42,655 nt of DNA from Candidatus Pacearchaeota archaeon (GTDB taxonomy: Archaea; Nanobdellota; Nanobdellia; Pacearchaeales; GW2011-AR1). The notes below the pieces were generated by a model that was given only the letters and a program-made list of their open reading frames with translations, did not search any database and was not told the DNA's origin. The DNA lies in assembly GCA_016186375.1 (NCBI GenBank), contig JACPLS010000057.1:1-42655 (forward strand), read 5' to 3'. The translations under genes were made by a program, and so were the position numbers. This document shows positions 1 to 6,101 of this stretch, piece after piece (the first letter of the stretch is position 1; each line of letters starts with the position of its first letter).

Positions 1-42
1 CCGCGCGGGAAGCTGGGGCTTTCAAGCCCCAGAGGACGTCAC
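1..42 (+). mobile_element. Right end of an IS200/IS605-type (tnpB) element, omega-RNA 3' hairpin
   Basis: The window opens with a perfect 9-bp hairpin (CTGGGGCTT at 13-21 and AAGCCCCAG at 24-32, 2-nt loop), followed by AGGACGTCAC. A GC-rich hairpin then a GTCAC-like end is what I know from right ends of IS605/IS1341 elements carrying tnpB, where this segment is also the 3' scaffold of the omega (guide) RNA. Its GC-richness contrasts with the surrounding DNA. The transposase or tnpB gene would lie left of the window. If this is right, the bases after 42 are the flank that would serve as guide. Based on resemblance of motif and layout only. Confidence 0.55.
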
Positions 43-66
43 AATAACAATTTTTCTTATAATAAT

Positions 67-447
67 ATGGATAAGAAAACACTTTATAAAAAATGGTATT
101 TTAGATTGCTTCAAGTAATATTTTTAGTATTTTTTATATTCTTTATAATTGTAGGTATTCAGGGTATTTTTTACGAAGAGGGTGAGCCGTTTGTTGGAAT
201 CATCTTCGCAGGCATTTTAGCTATCGTGTACTGGCTAATCATGAGAAATAAAGGTTCAATTGGTGGTTTCGTTTTTGGTGTGATAGTTAGTCTTCTTTTA
301 TTATTTATAATATCTAAACTTAATCCTGGAGACGAAATAGCTGGAATAGTGATATTCACCCTATTATTGAGTGGATTATTTTTTGCATTTATAGGTTACT
401 TGATTCAAAATTATTTTGGGAAGAAGAATAAAAAATCAACTCATTAG
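67..447 (+). CDS. Small integral membrane protein, unknown function
   Basis: This 126-residue protein has about four hydrophobic segments (roughly residues 14-33, 42-60, 66-84 and 91-113) with short charged loops, and lysine-rich ends that suggest both termini face the cytoplasm. I recognise no family. It starts 24 bases after the IS605-like end, so the element either inserted just upstream of the gene or carries it as a passenger. A short AT-rich sequence after its stop, ending in TTTTTTACC, is repeated after the next plus-strand gene and may be a shared 3' signal. Confidence 0.6.
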   Translation: MDKKTLYKKWYFRLLQVIFLVFFIFFIIVGIQGIFYEEGEPFVGIIFAGILAIVYWLIMRNKGSIGGFVFGVIVSLLLLFIISKLNPGDEIAGIVIFTLLLSGLFFAFIGYLIQNYFGKKNKKSTH

Positions 448-526
448 ATAATAGAAAATTTAGTGTCTATTTGTCTACACAAAGTGATATATTTTTTACC
501 TAGATTTTAATTACTTTTATCATACA

Positions 527-631
527 GTAACTATAAAGGCAAATTCCTTGTTATCGTCGTGAAAGAGGTATTGACCTAAAAATATAAAGAATTTTTTATC
601 GTCGGTATTGGGAAAACAGCTTTATAGTTAC
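527..631. repeat. Inverted-repeat-bounded intergenic segment, about 105 bp
   Basis: GTAACTATAAAG at 527-538 is the exact reverse complement of CTTTATAGTTAC at 620-631. The interior holds two copies of TTATCGTCG. The rest of the 448-712 gap shows no convincing gene, only a TATA-like stretch near 680-690 serving the next gene. Very similar inverted ends occur around the endonuclease remnant (3544-3555 and 4279-4289) and at 4818-4862, which suggests a family of terminal sequences. Origin and function are unknown. Confidence 0.4.
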
Positions 632-712
632 ATCATACAATTTGAAATAAATTAATAACTATAAAATGACACATATAAAAAGATTTAAATAGTTCAATTT
701 TTGTAAAATAAT

Positions 713-1099
713 ATGACTAACAATACAAGAATATCAACTTATGAATTGCAATGTCTGAATGGAGAATATGAAAAATTGTTAGAATGTTTAAAACATCACA
801 CTTTTTTTCAGGGAACATTAGAAAATGGAAGACCTTATTTTATAACTCCAAGTATTGATGCAAGAATTACTTTTGATGACCAAAGAGTAAGCAAATCTGA
901 AGATGGGAAAGATGTAGAGGGAAAAGTTTTAATGTATGTTGAAAGAACTTCAAGAAGAGAACCGGACTTTGTTAAATTTATTGTTAAAAGATTAGCTGGA
1001 AGAGATACCGGTAGTGGTGGATGGGGGAATCTGGCAGATATGATAGAATTATATTTGGGTAAAGATTATGGTGAGTTTAAAAGAAAGTATAATGTTTAG
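713..1099 (+). CDS. Hypothetical soluble protein, 128 aa
   Basis: I do not recognise the family. The product is a soluble, mixed-charge protein with no signal peptide or membrane segment. A glycine-rich stretch (RDTGSGGWG, about residues 96-104) precedes a C-terminal tyrosine- and lysine-rich tail. The start is supported by a TATA-like sequence (AGATTTAAATAG) about 28 bases upstream of the ATG, the spacing used throughout this window for nearly leaderless transcripts. It stands alone: the next plus-strand gene is 770 bases away and the intervening genes run the other way. Confidence 0.6.
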   Translation: MTNNTRISTYELQCLNGEYEKLLECLKHHTFFQGTLENGRPYFITPSIDARITFDDQRVSKSEDGKDVEGKVLMYVERTSRREPDFVKFIVKRLAGRDTGSGGWGNLADMIELYLGKDYGEFKRKYNV

Positions 1100-1281
1100 C
1101 TGAGGTATTTTTATTTGCTAAAAAAGGTAAAAAATACAATACATTCATTTACACAAAGCAATTATATATTTTTTTACCAAACATTAAATGATTTTTTGAA
1201 TGACTGAAAAGTTAACTATATTTTATACAACTTCTATATTAATTATCCTTTTTACCTAATTTATCCGTCGATAAAACCTTT

Positions 1282-1680
1282 TCAAGTAAATTTAATTCTT
1301 TGAATTGCGATTTCCGCGCTTTCTGCAATTTCTGGCCTAGAATCCTTTAGATATTTTTGAATAAAAGGAATAAATTCTTTCTTTCCCAATGTGCCGAGAG
1401 CAAGCAATGCCTCATGAATAACAAAAATATTATTATCTGACTCAATAGCTTTTATCAAATAAGACCCAGCCAAAGCGGGATGTGCCGTCTCAACTAAAGA
1501 AAATGCACACTCATGTCTCACAATTGGAGATGGATCTGAAAGCATTGCTTTTGCTAATGCTTTAATTGATAAATCATCAATTTCTTTCTCTAAATGAAAT
1601 GCTGCTTGTATACGCTCTTCAGCACTTCATTTAATATCCAAAATAATCAATTTCCAGTCTTTATCTTCTAATTTCACCAT
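1282..1680 (-). pseudogene. HEAT-repeat protein with one in-frame TGA
   Basis: Reading from ATG at 1680 gives 17 codons, then TGA at 1627-1629, then 114 more codons in the same frame to the stop at 1282. Both sides of the TGA look like one HEAT/PBS-lyase-like repeat protein: alternating helices with DPSPIVRHECAFSL and a second helical pair ending RPEIAESAEIAIQRI. A tryptophan codon TGG would fit at the stop, so a single G-to-A change is the simplest explanation. The only ATG after the TGA (1545) would remove the first repeat and lacks an obvious ribosome binding site. The gene follows the 5S rRNA on the same strand with a 22-base gap, so read-through transcription from the 5S promoter is possible. 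Confidence 0.7.
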
Positions 1681-1702
1681 ACACTTCAGCATAAAAAATA
1701 AA

Positions 1703-1816
1703 GAAGACAGCATCAGTGTTTCGCCTCTGTTGGGAGACTAACGCAACTGACATAATCTGCTTAGCTTCCGAGTTCGGAAAGGGATCGGGCGTTTCCAGAT
1801 TACTATGGCCGTCTTC
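1703..1816 (-). rRNA. rrf: 5S ribosomal RNA
   Basis: On the minus strand the sequence starts GAAGACGGCC and ends GCTGTCTTC, giving a closing helix I. It contains the universal CCGAACTCGGAAG loop in the right place and a helix II/III arrangement of 5S rRNA; length is 114 nt. No 16S or 23S gene is next to it, so it is an unlinked 5S, as is common in archaea with scattered rRNA genes. Its promoter appears to be the palindromic TATA at 1838-1846, shared with the divergent hldE-like gene. Confidence 0.93.
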
Positions 1817-1837
1817 AATTCTATTGAAAAAGCAGAG

Positions 1838-1846
1838 TTTAAAAAG
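1838..1846. promoter_or_regulatory. Shared bidirectional TATA box (5S rRNA / hldE)
   Basis: TTTAAAAAG lies about 25 bases from the ATG of the heptose kinase on one side and about 26 bases from the 5' end of 5S rRNA on the other. It is close to symmetrical, so one TBP site could serve both directions. No second TATA candidate exists in the 50-base gap. Confidence 0.6.
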
Positions 1847-1866
1847 TTTTCTTATCTCTCTTTTTC

Positions 1867-2862
1867 ATGAATTCCAGTGCAGAATTAATAAACATCATAA
1901 AAATGTTTGCAAAAAAGAGAATTGCAGTTATCGGAGACCTGATGCTCGATAGCTATGTCTATGGAGCAATAAATAGGTTAAATCCGGAATCGGCTGCTCC
2001 TCTTATAACTCTTACAAATGAAAATCAAGACTTCCGGCTTGGAGGAGCAGGAAACACGGCAATGAATGCGTTGGCTTTAGGGGCAAAAGTTGACTTGTAT
2101 GGAGTTATTGGTAAAGACTTCAGGGGCAGAAAAATTGAAAAGATATGTAAAAAAACAGGAATTAACTTAACAAAATTATATGAAGGACAGACAATAGAAA
2201 AAAAGAGATTGATTGAAATAGCACACGGGCATTACCTTATGAGAGTTGACTCAGGAGAAACAAATCTAAGAGTAATAAGTCAAGAATCAGAGGAATTTTT
2301 TATTAAAAATCTAACGCAAAAATTAAATTTTTACGACGGTATAATTCTATCTGATTATAATAAACGTCTTTTCAAAGGCAAATTTGGTCAGAAGATAATT
2401 GATCTCTCAAACTTGCACAGAAAAATAACAGTAGTTGACCCAAAACCTATAAATGCAGAGAGATTCTTAAAAGCCAGTTTAGTTAGGCCGAACCTCTCTG
2501 AAGCTAAGGAAATTGTTGGAAAGAAAGACATTCCTTTGGTTTCTCTTGCAAAAGAATTAAAGAAAAAGATGCAAAGTAACTCAATTGTCATAACTCTTGG
2601 AAGTAAAGGTCTCGTATCATACGATAATAAATTTTTTCATTTTCCTGCAAATGTTAGGGAAGTTTCAGATGTTTCAGGAGCAGGTGATACTTTAGGTGTC
2701 ACTCTACTTTTAAGTCTTATTTCAGGAGCAAATCTTGTTCAATCTGCAAAGATAGCCAATTTTGCAGCTGGTATTGTTGTAGAAAAGCAAGGAACGTCCA
2801 CTTTAACAACAGAAGAACTTATTAATAGAATAAAATTTGAAAATATAACATGGAAACAATAA
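1867..2862 (+). CDS. hldE: HldE/RfaE1-type D-glycero-beta-D-manno-heptose-7-phosphate kinase
   Basis: PfkB/ribokinase-fold sugar kinase of 331 residues. The N-terminus AVIGDLMLDSYVYG with LNPESAAPL matches the start of the HldE kinase domain; GGAGNTAMNALALGA is the substrate-binding glycine motif, and DVSGAGDT near residue 270 is the PfkB signature with the catalytic aspartate. Only the kinase domain is present: the C-terminal adenylyltransferase of bifunctional HldE is missing. By family it phosphorylates heptose-7-phosphate at C1. Its end overlaps gmhA by 13 bases, and GmhA makes the upstream intermediate, so the pair forms a heptose-precursor operon. The ATG at 1867 sits at leaderless distance from the TATA; Met13 is an alternative start. 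Probably acquired from bacteria, which is inference. Confidence 0.85.
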   Translation: MNSSAELINIIKMFAKKRIAVIGDLMLDSYVYGAINRLNPESAAPLITLTNENQDFRLGGAGNTAMNALALGAKVDLYGVIGKDFRGRKIEKICKKTGINLTKLYEGQTIEKKRLIEIAHGHYLMRVDSGETNLRVISQESEEFFIKNLTQKLNFYDGIILSDYNKRLFKGKFGQKIIDLSNLHRKITVVDPKPINAERFLKASLVRPNLSEAKEIVGKKDIPLVSLAKELKKKMQSNSIVITLGSKGLVSYDNKFFHFPANVREVSDVSGAGDTLGVTLLLSLISGANLVQSAKIANFAAGIVVEKQGTSTLTTEELINRIKFENITWKQ

Positions 2863-3434
2863 TCACAAAAGACACAATAACAAGACATGTAGAAGACCTA
2901 AAAATTTTAGTTAATAAAACATCTGAGTTACATAAAGATACTATTATAAAAATCGCCGAATTAATTATTAATTCTTATAGGAATGATGGAAAAATAATTA
3001 TTTTTGGTAATGGTGGTTCTTATGCAGATTCATTACATTTTGCAGCCGAGTTAGAAGGCTGTTATAGAAATAAAAATCGTTCATCGTTAAAAGCTATGGT
3101 TCCATCTAATCCTTCAACTATAACAGCCATTAGCAATGACTTTTCTTATAAAGAAATTTTTCTTCGCTTTATTAAGGCTAATGCTGACAAGAGAGATATT
3201 GTTATTGCCCTAAGCACAAGTGGCAATTCTGAAAATGTTATCCTTGCTTTAGAAGAAGCTAAAAATCTTGGAGCAATTACAGTTGGGTTTACAGGAGAAA
3301 CAGGAGGAAAGATGAAGCTTTTCTGTGATATCTTATTTAATGTTCCGTCTCAAGACACTCCTCGTATACAGGAAATTCACCATTTCGCCTATCACGAAAT
3401 CTGTGAAATCGTCGAGAAAGAAATGTTTGGGTAA
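2850..3434 (+). CDS. gmhA: Sedoheptulose-7-phosphate isomerase GmhA (SIS domain)
   Basis: A 194-residue SIS-fold protein, the usual length of GmhA. GNGGSYADSLHFAAELEG (around residues 50-67) matches the GmhA phosphosugar-binding loop and its catalytic glutamate region. ALSTSGNSENVILALE is the second SIS motif, and IQEIHHFAYHEICEIVE near the C-terminus carries the conserved catalytic histidine region. By family it converts sedoheptulose-7-phosphate to D-glycero-D-manno-heptose-7-phosphate, the substrate of the kinase encoded immediately upstream. The ATG overlaps the end of the kinase gene, implying translational coupling. Whether the product feeds surface glycans here is not shown; the giant surface protein and a glycosyltransferase elsewhere in the window make that plausible. 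Confidence 0.88.
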   Translation: METIITKDTITRHVEDLKILVNKTSELHKDTIIKIAELIINSYRNDGKIIIFGNGGSYADSLHFAAELEGCYRNKNRSSLKAMVPSNPSTITAISNDFSYKEIFLRFIKANADKRDIVIALSTSGNSENVILALEEAKNLGAITVGFTGETGGKMKLFCDILFNVPSQDTPRIQEIHHFAYHEICEIVEKEMFG

Positions 3435-3504
3435 ATTGAACATAAATTCCCCAAATTCAAAAAAAGCCAAAGCTTTAAATCCCTATTTCTTATATAAAAT
3501 ACAA

Positions 3505-3536
3505 GCGGGGATGCCGGAGCGGTCAAACGGGCTACT
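3505..3536 (+). pseudogene. 5' half of a tRNA-Leu (acceptor strand and D arm)
   Basis: GCGGGGA TG followed by a class II D arm (CCG 3514-3516 paired with CGG 3528-3530, A14, GG in the loop) is the start of a tRNA-Leu. Its 7-base acceptor strand pairs perfectly with TCCCCGC at 4421-4427, over 880 bases downstream. A TTTAAAT box near 3474-3480 is correctly placed to start transcription here. After CGG the sequence GCTACT does not lead into a readable anticodon loop (no U33 followed by a Leu anticodon), so the half ends near position 26-31. It could be an exon of an intron-containing or split tRNA, or a remnant; I cannot decide. Confidence 0.6.
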
Positions 3537-3597
3537 AATATTAGTGACTATAAAGTTACAAGATAGTTTTATATTTTAATTTCAAAATTATATAAAA

Positions 3598-4346
3598 ATG
3601 TTTGTTAAAAGAAATGCTAATACTGCAGAATTAGTTGGATTAAGTTTCGGTGATGGCGGGTTAACACATCGAAGAAATAGTAAAAGGATGAAATTTCAAC
3701 TTAGAGGTGATTTAAGAGAAGAAAAAGAAAACTACGATAAAACTATTATCCCTCTATTTAATAAAGAAATAATGTTACCTATTTTTAAAAGAAAAGTAGG
3801 AATTGTATTTAGTATGAAGAAGAATTTCTATGGTTTATCTGTTGAAAGTACAAAGATTGAAAAATATCTCAATTATTTAGGTATTCCTAGTGGCGTTAAA
3901 ACAGAATTATATATACCACGATGGATAGAAAGAAATAGTCTTTTTAAAAAAATAATAAATATCACACACAAATAAAAATGGGAATGACTTCTACATCAAA
4001 AATCTTGATTTCTGAAATATGTAGAATTTTAAAGTCTCTGAATTTTAAATTTAGAGTTAATAAAAGAAGATCTTATATTGGTAAAGACGGGATAAAACAT
4101 CAGAATTCTCATAATATTAGATTTGATGGAAGCATACAAGTTAATAAATGGTTTAAAGAAATAGGTTCAAATAGTCAAAAACATATTACCAAATATCTCG
4201 TTTGGAAGAAATTTGGTTTTTGTCCTCCAAGAACAAGATTAACAGACAGAAAGAAAATGCTTAAAAACGACCTTTCTCCTTATACTTACTATCTGCAGGA
4301 GTGCCAGAGTGGTCAAATGGAGCACGTTAAGGCCGTGCTGGCTTAG
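3598..4346 (+). pseudogene. LAGLIDADG homing endonuclease, decayed (frameshift, lost second motif)
   Basis: Two consecutive frames form one LAGLIDADG endonuclease. Frame 1 (3598-3975) has the first motif, LVGLSFGDGGLT, and the typical LGIPSGVKTELYIPRWI segment. Frame 2 (open from before 3978) continues with MTSTSKILISEICRIL and a C-terminal half ending KKFGFCPPRTRLTDRKK. Between them the second LAGLIDADG motif, expected after PRWI, is absent: the text goes directly to LFKKIINIT, then needs a 1-base shift near 3966-3973. So a short deletion plus a frameshift have inactivated it. Frame 2 runs into the downstream tRNA, so its true end is probably before about 4270. The fragment sits between two halves of a tRNA-Leu, the usual home of archaeal tRNA-intron endonucleases. 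Confidence 0.75.
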
Positions 4347-4378
4347 TGCCTTCCTAGGTTCGAATCCTAGCTTCTGCA
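4295..4378 (+). tRNA. tRNA-Leu, anticodon AAG by simplest fold (UAA if slipped one base)
   Basis: A complete 84-nt class II tRNA: acceptor GCAGGAG/CTTCTGC (one G-U pair), D arm CCA/TGG with A14 and GG, anticodon stem GCACG/CGTGC, long variable arm, T arm CTAGG-TTCGAAT-CCTAG, discriminator A; CCA is not encoded. A73 and the long arm indicate leucine. With the 5-bp stem the loop is TTAAGGC, which places AAG at 34-36. An A34 leucine anticodon would be unusual in archaea. A one-base slip would read UAA but costs the closing G-C pair. The gene lies between the two halves of another tRNA-Leu. Confidence 0.9.
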
Positions 4379-4387
4379 TGATCCCTC

Positions 4388-4428
4388 GTAGCTTAGTGCT
4401 TGCGGAGGTTCGAATCCTCTTCCCCGCA
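4388..4428 (+). pseudogene. 3' half of a tRNA-Leu (variable arm, T arm, acceptor)
   Basis: This piece has a CTTAGTGC variable arm as in the neighbouring tRNA-Leu, a T arm (GGAGG, TTCGAAT, CCTCT), acceptor strand TCCCCGC at 4421-4427 and discriminator A at 4428. The acceptor pairs 7 of 7 with GCGGGGA at 3505-3511. GTAGC at 4388-4392 can also pair with GCTAC at 3531-3535, which would bracket the whole intervening segment. The 3' half starts only about ten bases after the complete tRNA-Leu ends. A functional molecule would require splicing or joining of halves. Confidence 0.65.
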
Positions 4429-4439
4429 TTATTCATTTA

Positions 4440-4530
4440 TAGACAATTCTGTTGATTGTTCCACGTTTAAACAGAATTGTCTAGACAGAGAATTCTGAAC
4501 AAAATGTAATCTAATTATCAGAATTCTCTG
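4440..4530. repeat. Two-hairpin repeat element, copy 1 (19-nt conserved loop)
   Basis: Stem 1 is a perfect 14-bp inverted repeat (TAGACAATTCTGTT at 4440-4453 with its complement at 4470-4483). Two bases later stem 2 is a perfect 13-bp repeat (4486-4498 with 4518-4530) around the 19-nt loop ACAAAATGTAATCTAATTA. The element at 18821-18910 has the same layout and almost the same loop but different stem sequences. This copy begins 11 bases after the tRNA-Leu 3' half. It contains no open frame. The 4531-4700 stretch after it holds only AT-rich DNA, a TAGATATATCTA palindrome and a TTATCGTCG motif. Confidence 0.75.
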
Positions 4531-4700
4531 TATCATAAAGTACTTCACTAACTTATTTGTAAATATATAGTATAAACGACAAGCCTTTTTTGCTTATTTT
4601 TTATCGTCGGAGAAAAAAAGGTTAGATATATCTAGGTTTTAGATAATTTTGATTATAGTAAAAATCACTTAACTTTTATTATCGAGAGGAATATTTTGTT

Positions 4701-4820
4701 ATTGTCAAGTACTCCGGAATAAATTCCGGAGCGTGAACGGAGTTCTTGAACACCTCGAAAATTGTGTTTGCTATCTCTCGAGTTAAAACTTGGAGTTTGC
4801 ACAAACACAATTTTCTTAGT
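4701..4820. repeat. Structured hairpin-array repeat, copy A
   Basis: The segment contains an outer helix (4705-4716 with 4738-4749, one mismatch) closing a perfect 9-bp hairpin at 4712-4731, then a 14-bp helix (GAAAATTGTGTTTG at 4757-4770 with 4802-4815) enclosing a smaller hairpin, then TTCTTAGTAT. A second copy at 40686-40857 keeps the same order of parts; its long helix has compensated base changes. No protein reading is conserved between copies: differences change amino acids in every frame I checked. It may be an RNA gene, a mobile hairpin element, or both. Confidence 0.6.
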
Positions 4821-4891
4821 ATAAAGTTTATCATCTTATCTTCCACGACGATGCTTTATACTTACACTTTTTTTACCACATTATAAACTCT

Positions 4892-6098
4892 TCAGAATCC
4901 TCTAAAAATCTTCTTTTTTCTATAAAATTTAACAATTAAAACTGCTATGATTAATACAACTACTACAATTATTAAAATTAAAATAGTCTTTGAAACTCCA
5001 GTGCTTCCTGTACCACTTTCACCAGTTTCCCGTTCCCCTTCTTCACCACCAGCCCCTCTAGTATCAGATGCTCCTCCATTTCCTTTTCCAGCTTCTTTAC
5101 CGGGAGCTAAAGGAACATAAAGGGGAGTGATAATAAAGAGAGCAGTTTTCTTTAGAATATTAATTGATTTTAACCTAAGAGATAATTCATTTTTGCCATC
5201 ATCATCAAGGTCAATAAATTTCTCTTCACCTACTATCATTATTAATTTCTTTTCTGTGCTTCTTACAAGAACAGTCGCAGTAGTATCAGTAAGATTTAAA
5301 ACAGAAACACTATGATTTACATTCCCAAACGTAAACGATATATGCTCATCTCTTCCAATTTCTTGTTCTACAGGTGATGAGATTTCACCTATTGTTTTTA
5401 TTAGTTTTCCTACTCCTCCGCCTCCTCCAACGCCTCCAGCTCCACTTGAAGTGCTGCTGCTCGTTGTACCAGAACTACATCCACTAGAGCACGTGATTGT
5501 ACTCGAAGCAGAATCAGTCTTAGTTGCCACTCCTGCTGTCCCTGTAGCAGAAGCAGACACTGTAAATATGCAATCTCCTGTAGTTCCCATTGTTACTGTC
5601 CAACTTCTTGATTGTCTATCATTATGAGTCATCCCTGTTATGGTCTTTGTAGAGGCTTGATTTCCAATGGAACATCCTCCAGAACTAACAGCAAATGTTA
5701 AGGTAGCATCAATATTTCCTCCTGCTGTAACTTCTGCTACTCCCTCCTGATTTCGTAGCTCTCAAACCTGAAAAGGTGACTTCTGTTGTCTGGCCAGGAT
5801 CAACACTTACACCTGATGCTTGTGCATATGTTGATTGTTCTAGCCAATTATTTGAATCAGCATAAAGTGTTGCGACACTAACTGATCCAGCAGCATCCCC
5901 ATTATTTATTATTTGCGCTGTACATGAGAAATCTCCATTTATTGAAACTTCAGTTGGTGTGCAAGAAAAACTATTTACTGCAAAAGAAGCAGCAGCATTT
6001 ACTAAAGGTAAGATAATAAAAACACTTAAGAATATAATTAATATATTTACAGCTATTTTATTCACTTTTTTCTTTGAGATTTTCAGATTATTGGTCAT
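4892..6098 (-). pseudogene. Exported CARDB-like surface protein with C-terminal anchor, frameshifted
   Basis: The 5' part (from 6098) encodes a signal peptide (hydrophobic residues 14-36, ending LVNAAAS) and a CARDB-type beta domain (SCTPTEVSINGDFSCTAQI). It terminates at 5709. The other frame continues seamlessly from the GGG run at 5742-5744: after SGG it reads VAEVTAGGNIDATLTFAV and joins the downstream 246-residue frame, which has a Ser/Gly linker, a beta domain with an EF-hand-like DLDDDGKNEL loop, an acidic Gly-rich stretch, a transmembrane helix and a KFYRKKK tail. One extra G explains the break; corrected length is about 401 residues. It starts 3 bases after the giant surface gene's stop, so they are co-transcribed. 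Sequencing error, phase variation or decay are all possible. Confidence 0.8.
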
Positions 6099-6101
6099 TT
6101 T

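Noticed and set aside
1716..1952. 78-codon plus-strand frame starting at GTG
   Set aside because: It is the antisense of the 5S rRNA running into the hldE start; no promoter of its own.
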